Positions 8,369-17,554 are shown, counted from the first letter of the stretch. The stretch is 64,000 nt of DNA from RGIG2094 sp045660065 (GCA_045660065.1 JAZRDC010000068.1:11351-75350), one strand, 5' to 3'. Notes: a model not told the origin generated them from the sequence alone. Translations and numbers: made by a program.

Positions 8369-9238
8369 ATGAGAAAATTCGGAGACAGATATGACGCAAA
8401 AAGAGTGCGTGATATCGACGGTGTGCATCACTATATGGCATACTTGATGCCAAAGCGATGCGATGCAGAAGTTTATATAAATCAGCAGATTGATATTACA
8501 GAACTCTTAAAATATATAAACGAAAAAAATGCAAGTGGTGAAAGAAAAGTAACTCTTTTCCATTGCTTTATTGCAGCTATTGCAAGAACAGTCAAAATGC
8601 GTCCGCTTTTGAACAGATATATTTCGGGTAAGCATTTTTATGACAGACATGAAATTTCAATGGGTTTTACAATCAAGAAAAAATTTACCGACCACTCTGA
8701 AGAAACCCTTATGATTTACAGACCGAAAAATGATGAAAACTTAACTGCAATTACAGATAGACTTTCACCAAAAGTGAAAGAGGCTAAAAAAGAAAAAGAC
8801 AATGGTCAGAGTGTTGACGATATTTTAAATATCGTTAAAAAGTTGCCAAAACCAATAATGCATATTTTTATGGCTCTTATGAGATTTATGGACAACTACG
8901 GACTTATGCCAAAGGCGTTCAGTAGTGTTGATACAAATTACTGCACAGTTTTGTTGTCTAACTTAGGAAGCATTAAGTGTGATGCAGTTTATCATCACTT
9001 AAATAATTTTGGTACAAACGGTATTGTTATCACAATTGGTGAAATGCATAAAGAAGTTATGCTTGATGAAAACAACGAACCTGTTATAAGAGATGTTGTA
9101 AACATCGGTGCAACTTTAGATGAGAGAATTGCAGACGGATTTTATTTTGCACGCTCACTTAAACTTATAAAGTATTTGTTTAAAAATCCGCATCTTTTGG
9201 ATAAAACATTAGGGGAGGAAATTGATTTTGAATTCTGA
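8369..9238 (+). CDS. Chloramphenicol acetyltransferase / E2-fold acyltransferase-like protein
   Basis: 289 residues with the CAT/2-oxoacid dehydrogenase E2 catalytic fold (VTLFHCFIAAIART, DTNYCTVLLSNLG, LDERIADGFYF). There is no lipoyl or peripheral-subunit domain, so it is not a normal E2 subunit. The segment equivalent to the E2 motif D-H-R-x-x-D-G reads DERIADG, so the catalytic His is replaced by Glu. It overlaps the acyl-CoA synthetase gene by 11 bases, which suggests transfer or handling of an acyl-CoA. RBS GGGAGTG. The substrate is unknown. Confidence 0.7.
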   Translation: MRKFGDRYDAKRVRDIDGVHHYMAYLMPKRCDAEVYINQQIDITELLKYINEKNASGERKVTLFHCFIAAIARTVKMRPLLNRYISGKHFYDRHEISMGFTIKKKFTDHSEETLMIYRPKNDENLTAITDRLSPKVKEAKKEKDNGQSVDDILNIVKKLPKPIMHIFMALMRFMDNYGLMPKAFSSVDTNYCTVLLSNLGSIKCDAVYHHLNNFGTNGIVITIGEMHKEVMLDENNEPVIRDVVNIGATLDERIADGFYFARSLKLIKYLFKNPHLLDKTLGEEIDFEF

Positions 9239-10928
9239 GGCAAGATGGTATAAATACTACGGAAATATTCCGCATCATATTGATTATCCTGACATTTCTA
9301 TGTATCAGATGATTGAAAATGCATCCCAAGGCAACGAGGACAGAGTTGCATATGATTTTATGGGAAAATCAGTAACATATAAAACATTTTTAGAAGAAAT
9401 TGAAACTTGTGCAAAAGCATTGATTGCTCAGGGTGTAAAGGTAGGTGAAACTGTAACTGTTTGTCTTCCCAATGTTCCTCAGGCAGTTATTATGTTTTAC
9501 GCAATCAACAGAATAGGGGCTGTTGCAAGTATGGTGCATCCTCTTTCTGCTGAAAATGAAATAATGTTTTACTTAAATGAAGCAAAAAGTAAAATTGCAA
9601 TTACACTCAGCAGATTTTATGAAAAATTTGAAGCAATCAAAGGCAAAACTCAGGTAGAAAAAGTGATTGTTGCCAAAATCGGCGAAGCACTTCCTGCAAT
9701 AAAGAGTTTTGCATATAAATTCATCGGTGGTGAACCGAAAGTTAAAAACGAAAAAAATGTTATTTCGTGGCCTGACTTTTTAGCGTCGGCTAAGAATGTC
9801 AGCGGTGAAATTGCTCACACAGGCAAAGGGGAAGATGATGCAGTAATTCTCTTTAGTGGTGGCACAACAGGAACTTCTAAAGGGATACTTCTTACAAATC
9901 TTAACTTCAACGCCCTTGCACTTCAGACAATTGCATCAGCAGAATGTTATGAAACAGGGGACACAATCCTTTCTATTATGCCTGTTTTCCACGGTTTTGG
10001 TCTGGGTGTAGGTATACATACATTTTTAGCACACGCAGGTAAATGCGTACTTATTCCGCAGATTAATGTTAAAGAATTTGCAGGATACTTCAAAAAATAC
10101 CGCCCTAATTTTATGGCAGGCGTGCCAACACTCTTTGAGGCTATGATGAGAAACGAAGATATGAACACAGCGGACCTTTCATGCCTTAAAGGACTTTTCA
10201 GCGGTGGCGATTCTTTGTCAGTTGAACTTAAGAAAAAGGTTGATAAATTTATAAGAGAGCGCGGTGCTGAAATTCAGGTGCGTGAAGGTTATGGTACAAC
10301 AGAATGTGTTACCGCAAGTTGCCTTACACCGTCTGATTATTACAGAGAGGGAAGTATCGGAATACCATTTCCTGATACATTCTATAAAATCGTAATTCCA
10401 AGCACTCACGATGAAGCACCAATCGGTCAGATGGGTGAAATATGTCTTACAGGACCTACTCTTATGAAAGAGTATATCAACAATCCGAAAGAAACAATGC
10501 AGACACTTCAACTCCACGAGGATGGAAAAACTTATCTTCATACTGGCGACTTGGGTTATATGGACGAAGATGGATTTATATACTTTGTTCAAAGACTCAA
10601 AAGAATGATTATAACAAGCGGGTACAATGTGTATCCATCACAGGTTGAAAATGTTATTGACTCTCACGAAGCGGTTATGTTTTCAACAGTAATCGGTGTA
10701 AAAGACGATTATCGTATGCAGAAAGTAAAGGCATTTATCGTGTTAAAACCCGGATTTGCACCAACTGATGAAATAAAAGAGTCAATTAAAGCACATTGCG
10801 AAAAGAGTATCGCAAAATATGCACTTCCGAGAGAGTATGAGTTCAGAGATAATCTGCCAAAAACTTTAGTTGGTAAAATTGCATATCGTGAACTTGAAAA
10901 AGAGGAAGAAGCAAAACTTTCTAAATAA
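9228..10928 (+). CDS. Class I adenylate-forming acyl-CoA synthetase
   Basis: 566 residues. Adenylation motifs are present: SGGTTGTSKG (P-loop-like A3), EGYGTTE (A5), TGDLGYMDEDG (A7), RLKRMIITSGYNVYPSQVE (A8) and LPKTLVGKIAYREL with the C-terminal catalytic Lys (A10). These enzymes activate a carboxylic acid with ATP and pass it to CoA. TTG 9228 is chosen because it is nine bases after GGGGAGG; TTG 9222 in the same frame is only three bases away. It is translationally coupled to the E2-like gene, and the two probably serve one unknown acylation pathway. Confidence 0.85.
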   Translation: MNSEARWYKYYGNIPHHIDYPDISMYQMIENASQGNEDRVAYDFMGKSVTYKTFLEEIETCAKALIAQGVKVGETVTVCLPNVPQAVIMFYAINRIGAVASMVHPLSAENEIMFYLNEAKSKIAITLSRFYEKFEAIKGKTQVEKVIVAKIGEALPAIKSFAYKFIGGEPKVKNEKNVISWPDFLASAKNVSGEIAHTGKGEDDAVILFSGGTTGTSKGILLTNLNFNALALQTIASAECYETGDTILSIMPVFHGFGLGVGIHTFLAHAGKCVLIPQINVKEFAGYFKKYRPNFMAGVPTLFEAMMRNEDMNTADLSCLKGLFSGGDSLSVELKKKVDKFIRERGAEIQVREGYGTTECVTASCLTPSDYYREGSIGIPFPDTFYKIVIPSTHDEAPIGQMGEICLTGPTLMKEYINNPKETMQTLQLHEDGKTYLHTGDLGYMDEDGFIYFVQRLKRMIITSGYNVYPSQVENVIDSHEAVMFSTVIGVKDDYRMQKVKAFIVLKPGFAPTDEIKESIKAHCEKSIAKYALPREYEFRDNLPKTLVGKIAYRELEKEEEAKLSK

Positions 10929-10978
10929 TAAATTACCTTTCAGAAATGCTATAAATATTTAACTTCAGGAGGAAGCAT

Positions 10979-12736
10979 ATGGACATTTTTGCGATTTTAA
11001 ATTTGATCGGCGGATTGGCGTTGTTCCTTTTTGGTATGGACCTTATGGGAGACAGCCTTAAAAAACTCGCCGGCGGAAAATTGGAATCAATACTTGCAAG
11101 ACTTACATCTAACAGAATTAAAGGCTTTTTGCTTGGTTTTATAGTAACTGCAGTTATTCAGTCATCATCTGCAACAACAGTTATGCTTGTAGGTTTTGTA
11201 AACTCCGGTATTATGAAACTGGGGCAGACAATAAGCATTATTATGGGTGCAAACATCGGTACAACAGTTACTGCGTGGCTCCTTAGTACTGCGGATATCA
11301 AAGGTACTGCAATTATACTTAAATTGTTAAAACCTGAGTCGTTTACACCAATCTTAGCAGCAATCGGTCTTATTATGACAATGGTTGCAAAAAAAGACAC
11401 CAAGAAAAACACAGGAACAATCCTTTTAGGTTTTGCAATCCTTATGTTTGGTATGGATGCAATGAGCGGTGCGGTTGAAGGCCTTCGTGATAACGAAACC
11501 TTTACAAATATGCTCACAATGTTCTCAAATCCTTTAATGGGTATTTTAGTTGGTACAATTTTTACTGCAATTATTCAGTCATCATCAGCATCTGTAGGTG
11601 TTTTGCAGGCGCTTTCGCTTTCTTGTATCATTCCATACTCAACTGCAATCCCTGTTGTTTTGGGTCAGAATATCGGAACAACAATCACACCGATTATCTC
11701 ATCAATCAGCGGTAACACAGAATCAAAACGCGTGGCGTTTACCTGCCTTTATATTAAAATGATTGGTGTTATAATAGTAGTTGGAGTATTCTATATCCTC
11801 CACGGAGCACTTGATTTTGCGTTTATGAATGAGCGTGCAAGTGCGGTTAACATCGCTCTTGTTCATACATTGTTTAATATATTATCTACAATTATTTTAT
11901 TGCCGTTCTGCTCACTTTTTGAAAAACTTGCAATTAAAACAGTTAAAAGCAAAAAGGTTGAAGAAGAAACAGATATATTCTCAACTCTTGATGAAAGATT
12001 TTTGGAAGTACCTGCATTTGCTGTTGAAAAATGTAAAGAACTTGTTTGCGAAATGGCAAACATTTCAGGGGAAGCATTTAAACGTGCTGCCAAACTTTTA
12101 AATAATTTCAATGATGAAGAATTTGAAGAAATTGCAAAACTCGAAGGCGCAGTTGATAAATACGAAGATAAAACAAGCACATATCTTGTAAAAATTGCGG
12201 CAAGTAATATGTCAGCCAAAGACAGTAAAGTTGTAACAGAACTTCTTCATTGCGTAGGAGATATTGAAAGAATTTCTGACCACGCGCTTAACTTAGCAGA
12301 AGTTGCACAGGAAATCCACGATAAAAAAATCGACTTTTCACCAAAGGCGAAAGAAGATATCAGAATTATCATAAATGCAGTTTCAAACATTTTAGACCTT
12401 GCTATTTCTTCACTTGTTAATGAAGATATTGAAATTGCAAAGCGTGTTGAACCATTAGAACAGGTTATTGACAGACTTAACAGAAAAATCAAAAACGGTC
12501 ATATCGAAAGACTCCGTCAGGGCGACTGCACAATGGAACTTGGCTTCATTTTGTCAGACCTTCTTACAAACTGTGAAAGAGTTGCAGACCATTGTTCAAA
12601 TATTGCAGTATGCTTTATTGAAATGTCCCACGATTCATTTGAAACTCACGAATATTTAAATCAGCTTAAAACAAGTGGTGAACAGTCATTTAACGATATG
12701 TACGCATTCTACAAACAGAAATATTATATTGAGTAG
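10979..12736 (+). CDS. Na+/phosphate cotransporter with C-terminal PhoU domain
   Basis: 585 residues, ATG behind AGGAGG. The N-terminal 310 residues are hydrophobic with two inverted Na/Pi repeats marked by VIQSSSATT and IIQSSSASV and the GANIGTT / GQNIGTT motifs of the NptA family. From about residue 340 the protein is a soluble helical PhoU-like domain (LLHCVGDIERISDHALNLAE, LLTNCERVADHCSNIA). It should import phosphate with Na+ across the cytoplasmic membrane; the PhoU domain is presumed regulatory. Confidence 0.9.
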   Translation: MDIFAILNLIGGLALFLFGMDLMGDSLKKLAGGKLESILARLTSNRIKGFLLGFIVTAVIQSSSATTVMLVGFVNSGIMKLGQTISIIMGANIGTTVTAWLLSTADIKGTAIILKLLKPESFTPILAAIGLIMTMVAKKDTKKNTGTILLGFAILMFGMDAMSGAVEGLRDNETFTNMLTMFSNPLMGILVGTIFTAIIQSSSASVGVLQALSLSCIIPYSTAIPVVLGQNIGTTITPIISSISGNTESKRVAFTCLYIKMIGVIIVVGVFYILHGALDFAFMNERASAVNIALVHTLFNILSTIILLPFCSLFEKLAIKTVKSKKVEEETDIFSTLDERFLEVPAFAVEKCKELVCEMANISGEAFKRAAKLLNNFNDEEFEEIAKLEGAVDKYEDKTSTYLVKIAASNMSAKDSKVVTELLHCVGDIERISDHALNLAEVAQEIHDKKIDFSPKAKEDIRIIINAVSNILDLAISSLVNEDIEIAKRVEPLEQVIDRLNRKIKNGHIERLRQGDCTMELGFILSDLLTNCERVADHCSNIAVCFIEMSHDSFETHEYLNQLKTSGEQSFNDMYAFYKQKYYIE

Positions 12737-12744
12737 GTGTGCTT

Positions 12745-13608
12745 ATGGAACTTTCAATAAATATTGCCTATGTTGCCAAAATGCGAGGCACAGATAGCAA
12801 GCGTGATATTGGCGAGTGTGCAAAACTTATAAAAGAAGCGGGATTTAACTATGTTGATTTCGGAGTCGCAAGACTCGTTAAGGAAGACAACTGGGAAAAG
12901 ATTTTTGCTGAGGCAAGAGAAACAATAGAAAAAGAAGGTCTTAAAATTAATCAGACTCACGCACCATATGTTTTTTCAGGGGTGGACGAGGATGAATATC
13001 GCGAGGATATGAGACGCTCTTTTGTGGCAAGTCATATATTAGGGGCAGAAAATATTGTTATTCACGCAGATAAGTATGTACCTGACGAAAAGGGTTTTAA
13101 TCCCGAAGTTGCATTAAAAGAAATTTGTGATTTTTACTCACCTTTTGTAGATTATGCAAAAAAGGTTAATCTTAAGGTGGCGGTAGAAAATCTTTTTGAA
13201 GGCCGAACAGTTGAAGGCCCGACTGATTTTGCCAACAGAACAAGATATACTTCTTATGTTGAGGAACAGATTGCGGTGATTGAAAATTTCAATGACCCTA
13301 TTGTTACAGGTTGCTGGGACTTTGGACACGGTCAGGTTTCATACAGATATAACTATATGGAAGGCTTGAAAAAAGTCGGCAAATATATAACGAGCACTCA
13401 TGTTCACGATAATTTCTGGGGACAAGATCTGCATAATATGCCTTTTCATGGCGATGTTCCATGGGAAGATGTTATGGCATATTTAAAAGAAATCAACTAC
13501 CCTGGCAAGTTTACGATGGAGGCGGTGTATGGATCGTTCCCTGATGCACTTCTTCCACACTACTTAAAAATGTGGTATGAAACAGGAAAATATCTTGTGA
13601 ATCTTTAA
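12745..13608 (+). CDS. Sugar phosphate isomerase/epimerase, TIM-barrel (AP endonuclease 2 family)
   Basis: 287 residues from ATG 12745 after AGGTG. Xylose isomerase-like barrel residues are visible: NYVDFGVA, NQTHAPY, VIHADKY, VAVENLFEG, CWDFGHGQ, STHVHDN and FTMEAVYG, giving the Glu/Asp/His metal ligands. Family members isomerise or epimerise sugars and polyols; this substrate is not identifiable. It follows the Na/Pi gene by eight bases, so it is co-transcribed, although no functional link is apparent. Confidence 0.8.
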   Translation: MELSINIAYVAKMRGTDSKRDIGECAKLIKEAGFNYVDFGVARLVKEDNWEKIFAEARETIEKEGLKINQTHAPYVFSGVDEDEYREDMRRSFVASHILGAENIVIHADKYVPDEKGFNPEVALKEICDFYSPFVDYAKKVNLKVAVENLFEGRTVEGPTDFANRTRYTSYVEEQIAVIENFNDPIVTGCWDFGHGQVSYRYNYMEGLKKVGKYITSTHVHDNFWGQDLHNMPFHGDVPWEDVMAYLKEINYPGKFTMEAVYGSFPDALLPHYLKMWYETGKYLVNL

Positions 13609-13615
13609 TAATTAA

Positions 13616-13652
13616 AAAAGCATTTGTAAAAATATTTACAAATGCTTTTATT
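13616..13652 (+). terminator. Rho-independent terminator before mgtE
   Basis: A 15-bp stem (13616-13630 with 13635-13649). Its right arm also supplies the -35 box of the mgtE promoter. Confidence 0.85.
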
Positions 13653-13663
13653 TGTGGTAAAAT
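13635..13663 (+). promoter_or_regulatory. mgtE promoter
   Basis: TTTACA (13635-13640), 17-base spacer ending in TGTGG, TAAAAT (13658-13663). Confidence 0.7.
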
Positions 13664-13694
13664 AGGCACATAATATTAAAAAGGATGTGAATTT

Positions 13695-13757
13695 ATGGAC
13701 GCGTATCCCGGGCGATGGAATACAATCGAATATTTTGGGGCGGTCCGTATTTTTTAA
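13695..13757 (+). CDS. Putative mgtE leader peptide (20 residues)
   Basis: A short frame begins with ATG 13695 nine bases after AAGGATG and ends at TAA 13755. It encodes MDAYPGRWNT followed by IEYFGAVRIF. The last codons (13737-13745) are also the left arm of a hairpin that competes with the terminator/RBS hairpin of mgtE, so ribosome position on this frame should decide which hairpin forms. Codons for Gly-Ala-Val sit exactly in the arm. The leader is not recognised from a described family; function is inferred from layout. Confidence 0.6.
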   Translation: MDAYPGRWNTIEYFGAVRIF

Positions 13758-13796
13758 GTTTTTTGTTGACCGCCTTGTTTAAGGAGGTCTTTTTTT
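13737..13796 (+). promoter_or_regulatory. Candidate attenuator with mutually exclusive hairpins upstream of mgtE
   Basis: GGCGGTC (13739-13745) can pair with GACCGCC (13768-13774), extended by two G-T pairs. The same GACCGCC plus TT (13768-13776) can instead pair with AAGGAGGTC (13781-13789), loop GTTT, one mismatch, directly followed by seven Ts (13790-13796). The second hairpin contains the mgtE ribosome binding site and has the form of a terminator, so it could stop both transcription and translation. No M-box-like conserved sequence is present. Confidence 0.65.
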
Positions 13797-15134
13797 ATGA
13801 ATGAAAAAATCAGTGAAATGATTTCAAACAAGCAAAACTTAAGTCAGATCAGACAGAATCTATTAGAAGAAAATCCTGCTGATATTGCAGTACTTTTTGA
13901 AGAATTAGAGAAAGATAATTTAGTCAGGGTGTTCCGCCTTTTGCCCAAAGAACTTGCGGCGGAAGTGTTTACCTATATGGAGCCTGATTTACAGCAGAGC
14001 ATCGTAGAGGCGATAACTGACCGAGAACTTTCGGGCATTATTGACGAGTTGTTTTTGGACGATACTGTGGACTTTATTGACGAAATGCCCGCCAATGTTG
14101 TAAAAAGGGTTTTGAAGAACACAGATCCTAACACAAGACAACTTATAAATCAATTTTTGCAGTACAAGGAAGATTCTGCAGGAAGTATTATGACAGTTGA
14201 ATTTGTTGATCTTAAAAAACAAATGACTGTTAAAGAAGCATTTGAGTATATCAGAAAAACAGGTGTTGACAAAGAAACGATTTATACCTGCTATGTTACA
14301 AACAAAAACCGAAAACTTCAGGGCGTTTTGTCTGTAAAGGATTTGCTTCTTGCAGATTACGAGGATGTTATTGAAGATATTATGGACACAAATGTTATTT
14401 CTGTCCATACCGATGACGACAAAGAAGAAGTTGTAAATGCCTTAAGTAAATACAACTTTTTGGCACTTCCTGTTGTTGACAAGGAAACAAGACTTGTTGG
14501 TATTGTTACTATCGACGATGCTATTGATGTTTTGCAGGAAGAAAATACAGAAGATATCGAAAAAATGGCGGCGATTACGCCATCTGACAAGCCATATTTC
14601 AAAACAGGTGTTTTTGAAACCTTTGTGCAGAGAATTCCCTGGCTTATGCTTCTTATGATTTCTGCGGCCTTTACAGGTGCAATTATTTCTCATTTTGAAG
14701 AAGCCCTTGGTAAAATGGTGGTTTTAACATCGTTTATTCCTATGTTTATGGGTACGGGCGGTAATGCAGGCGGTCAGTCGTCTGTTACAATTATCCGTGG
14801 TATTTCACTTGGAGAAATTGAATTTTCCGATTTGCTAAAAGCCGTGTGGAAAGAAATCAGAGTTGGTGTTTTGTGCGGAATAGCACTGGCGTTGGTAAAC
14901 TTTTTGAAACTCATGATTTTTGACAGAGTAGGTTTAGAGGTTTCTATGGTTGTAAATCTTACCTTGGTTGCAACAGTATTTTTTGCAAAAATCATCGGTT
15001 GCGTACTTCCGATGATTGCGAAAAAATTAAAACTCGACCCTGCGGTTGTGGCATCACCTTTTATCACAACAATTATCGATGCTTTGTCTTTGGTAATTTA
15101 CTTTAATATTGCATCTAATGTTTTAGGTATATAA
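13797..15134 (+). CDS. mgtE: Magnesium transporter MgtE
   Basis: 445 residues, ATG nine bases after AAGGAGG. The order is MgtE N-terminal superhelical domain (to about 125), paired CBS domains (about 130-255, with SVKDLLLADYEDVIEDIMDT and VVDKETRLVGIVTIDDAID), then about five membrane helices with the pore signature MGTGGNAGGQSS (near residue 320). It forms a homodimeric Mg2+ channel gated by Mg2+ binding to the CBS region. Expression is probably controlled by the leader ORF and hairpins just upstream. Confidence 0.93.
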   Translation: MNEKISEMISNKQNLSQIRQNLLEENPADIAVLFEELEKDNLVRVFRLLPKELAAEVFTYMEPDLQQSIVEAITDRELSGIIDELFLDDTVDFIDEMPANVVKRVLKNTDPNTRQLINQFLQYKEDSAGSIMTVEFVDLKKQMTVKEAFEYIRKTGVDKETIYTCYVTNKNRKLQGVLSVKDLLLADYEDVIEDIMDTNVISVHTDDDKEEVVNALSKYNFLALPVVDKETRLVGIVTIDDAIDVLQEENTEDIEKMAAITPSDKPYFKTGVFETFVQRIPWLMLLMISAAFTGAIISHFEEALGKMVVLTSFIPMFMGTGGNAGGQSSVTIIRGISLGEIEFSDLLKAVWKEIRVGVLCGIALALVNFLKLMIFDRVGLEVSMVVNLTLVATVFFAKIIGCVLPMIAKKLKLDPAVVASPFITTIIDALSLVIYFNIASNVLGI

Positions 15135-15158
15135 AAAATCGCCGAAAGGCGATTTTTT
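15135..15158 (+). terminator. Rho-independent terminator after mgtE
   Basis: AAAAATCGCC, loop GAAA, GGCGATTTTTTT immediately after the stop codon. Confidence 0.9.
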
Positions 15159-15160
15159 TG

Positions 15161-15189
15161 TTGAAAAATATAGAAAAAGGTGATAAAAT
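15161..15189 (+). promoter_or_regulatory. Promoter of the lipid kinase gene
   Basis: TTGAAA (15161-15166), 17-base spacer, TAAAAT (15184-15189). Confidence 0.6.
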
Positions 15190-15222
15190 AAAGAGGTCGA
15201 AACGGGAGTTGGATTTTAAAGT

Positions 15223-16170
15223 ATGAAAACAATTTTTGTGATAAACCCAATGGCGGGTAAGAAAAACAATATTGAAAAATTGAAAAATCAAATAAATAAA
15301 GCATCTTGTGCTTTGCGTGAAGATGTTGAAATTTATGTTACAAAAGCAGTTTCTGATGCAACAGAATTTGTGAAAAATTACTGCAAGGCTAACGGAAGTG
15401 CAAGATTTATCGCAGTTGGCGGTGATGGTACACTTTCTGAAGTTTTAAACGGTGCAATGGGATCCCCAAATGCCGAAGTGGGCGTTATACCAATGGGTAC
15501 GGGGAATGATTTTTGCAGAAATTTTAAAGATTGTGATTTTAACGATATTTTGTTGCAAATTGAAGGGCAAAGCGTAAAGTGCGATGCAATAAGATATAAA
15601 ACAACAGTCGGCGGGAAAGAAAAGGTTGGGTACTGCGCAAATATGTTCAACATCGGGTTTGACTGCAATGTGGCAGACACAACTGATTACATCAAAAAAA
15701 GTGGTGTTGCAGGGTCTATGGCATATTTTGTTTCTATTCTTGTAACTTTGGTAAAAAGAAAATGTTCTCATCTTGAAATAGAACTGGACGGAGAAAAGGT
15801 CCATAAAGGCGAACTTCTGCTCACATCTTTGGCAAATGGTTGCTTTTGCGGGGGCGGAGTAAAAAGCAATCCTCTTGCGAGTGTATGCGATGGAAATATC
15901 AACATAAACATTATAAAGAAAGTTCCGAGAATTAAATTTGTTTCCCTTTTGCCACATTATATGAAAGGCACAGTGCTTGAGTTAAAAGGCATTGAAAAAT
16001 ACATAACATCAAAACTTGCAAAAAAGATAACTGTTACACCCCTTTCGGGTAAAATGAGAATTTGTATAGATGGGGAAATTGCAGATGCAGGAAAGACAGA
16101 GTTTGAAGTTGCCCACAACGCCTTTAACTTTGTTTTGCCCAAAAAGTCAAAAGTTCTGATGGAAGTTTGA
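15223..16170 (+). CDS. Diacylglycerol kinase-family lipid kinase (YegS/BmrU/DgkB type)
   Basis: 315 residues. The kinase catalytic domain shows NPMAGKK, the nucleotide-binding VGGDGTLSEVLNG (near residue 65) and PMGTGNDFCRNF; the C-terminal beta-sandwich includes the GGGVKSNPLAS and DGEIADAG segments. The enzyme phosphorylates diacylglycerol or a related lipid at the membrane surface. DgkB recycling diacylglycerol from lipoteichoic acid synthesis is the closest known role, but the exact substrate is not certain. Confidence 0.85.
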   Translation: MKTIFVINPMAGKKNNIEKLKNQINKASCALREDVEIYVTKAVSDATEFVKNYCKANGSARFIAVGGDGTLSEVLNGAMGSPNAEVGVIPMGTGNDFCRNFKDCDFNDILLQIEGQSVKCDAIRYKTTVGGKEKVGYCANMFNIGFDCNVADTTDYIKKSGVAGSMAYFVSILVTLVKRKCSHLEIELDGEKVHKGELLLTSLANGCFCGGGVKSNPLASVCDGNININIIKKVPRIKFVSLLPHYMKGTVLELKGIEKYITSKLAKKITVTPLSGKMRICIDGEIADAGKTEFEVAHNAFNFVLPKKSKVLMEV

Positions 16171-16210
16171 AATAAAATAAAAAGTGCCGAAAGGCACTTT
16201 TTATTTTATT
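16171..16210. terminator. Bidirectional terminator between lipid kinase and GH28 genes
   Basis: A perfect 18-bp stem (16171-16188 with 16193-16210), loop GAAA. The stop codon of the leftward GH28 gene lies in the right arm. Confidence 0.92.
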
Positions 16211-17481
16211 TCAATATTTTCACAGTTTTTAAGTGTAATGTCTTTTCCATTCTGATTTGTAACAGTTACATTGTTTAATGTGCAGTCTTTGGCATTTTCA
16301 ATGTAAATTCCTTCTGCTTTTGTCATTGGAATGTTTGGTGCTAAAATAGGAATTTGTGTTCCTGAAATTTCATTTTCTTTCATCTCTATTGAAATGTTGC
16401 TTAATGTAATTCCTGAAATTGGAAGTTCAGGAAGTCCCTTCATATAAATAGCACTTACACAGGCATTTTTTGCAGAAATATTGCTGATGTTTATGTTTTT
16501 AATATAAGGAGTTTTATCTGTAACAGGTTTTTTATCATCAGAGAACAAAAATTCGTCGCTTCTGTCACAGTTGCAGAAATAATATTCGTTAATGCAGACA
16601 GGCACCCATACTTTGTCCATAATGATGTTTGAAAACATCATATCTTCTAAAGATCCGCCACGAAGTCTTCTTGTTTTAATTCTTACACCTCTGTCAGTTC
16701 CGTTGAATACGCAGTTGTTAACAACAACATTTTTAATAGAACCTGACATTTCACTGCCGATTACCACACCGCCGTGGCCGTTGAGCATTGTGCAGTTTGT
16801 GATGGTAATGTTTTCGCAAGGCATTGATTTTTTGAAGTTTTCTTCTTCTGTACCCGCTTTGATTGTAACACAGTCGTCGCCAACATCAACATAGCAGTTT
16901 GAAATATGAACATTCTGACAACTTTCAGGGTTAATTCCGTCTGTGTTCGGTGAGTCTGACGGATTCTTGATTGTAATTGCGTCAACTGTTACATTGTTGC
17001 AGCAAAGTGGATGAACTGTCCACATTGCAGAGTTTACGATTTTTATGTCGCGGATAGTAATATTTTTGCAGTTTACAGGCTGAACCGCTCTTGGGCGGTT
17101 CTGATTTTCAGGGTCGTGCCACCAGTTGTAGCCTCTGCCGTCGATGGTTCCTCCGCCTGTGATGGTTACATTTTCCGCATTTACTGCACCAACTAAACCT
17201 AAATTGAAGTTTTCGCCATAGTCGCCTAAATTTTTATCTTTTAAAGAAAGGTAATTTTCTTTCTTTTCACTACCAAGGATTGTAGCGCCCGGGGATATAA
17301 ACAAAGTTGTATTGCTTTCTAAACATATTGAGCCTGTAACATACTGCCCTGATGGAAGAAAAATTATTCCGCCTCCATCGGCACCTACTTTTTCTGTTAA
17401 ATCTTTAAATGCTTTAGTATTGTCGGTTGTGCCGTCAGGAATGATGTTGTACTGGGTTGCATCGTAAAATGATTTAATCAT
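16201..17481 (-). CDS. Glycoside hydrolase family 28 (polygalacturonase-like)
   Basis: 426 residues. The start is the ATG at 17481, preceded by AAGGAG; the open frame runs further upstream to 17550 across its own promoter, so that part is not coding. Right-handed beta-helix with GH28 motifs: NTDGINPESC, VGDDCVTIKAG, GHGGVVIGSEMSG and GVRIKTRR, carrying the three catalytic Asp and the substrate-binding Arg-Lys. No signal peptide, so it probably cleaves imported galacturonides or related oligosaccharides in the cytoplasm. Confidence 0.88.
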   Translation of the reverse strand: MIKSFYDATQYNIIPDGTTDNTKAFKDLTEKVGADGGGIIFLPSGQYVTGSICLESNTTLFISPGATILGSEKKENYLSLKDKNLGDYGENFNLGLVGAVNAENVTITGGGTIDGRGYNWWHDPENQNRPRAVQPVNCKNITIRDIKIVNSAMWTVHPLCCNNVTVDAITIKNPSDSPNTDGINPESCQNVHISNCYVDVGDDCVTIKAGTEEENFKKSMPCENITITNCTMLNGHGGVVIGSEMSGSIKNVVVNNCVFNGTDRGVRIKTRRLRGGSLEDMMFSNIIMDKVWVPVCINEYYFCNCDRSDEFLFSDDKKPVTDKTPYIKNINISNISAKNACVSAIYMKGLPELPISGITLSNISIEMKENEISGTQIPILAPNIPMTKAEGIYIENAKDCTLNNVTVTNQNGKDITLKNCENIEIK

Positions 17482-17511
17482 AAATGTTCTCCTTAAGTAA
17501 AATATAAAATC

Positions 17512-17540
17512 ATTATACCATAAAAATGCAAGAATGTAAA
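17512..17540 (-). promoter_or_regulatory. GH28 promoter (leftward)
   Basis: On the minus strand TTTACA (17540-17535), 17-base spacer, TATAAT (17517-17512). It is divergent from the rfbB promoter 15 bases away. Confidence 0.75.
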
Positions 17541-17554
17541 GAGGGAGCAATTTG

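Noticed and set aside
13690..13796. M-box (Mg2+) riboswitch upstream of mgtE
   Set aside because: The leader is only about 110 bases and none of the conserved M-box segments could be found; the visible logic is an ORF and two hairpins.
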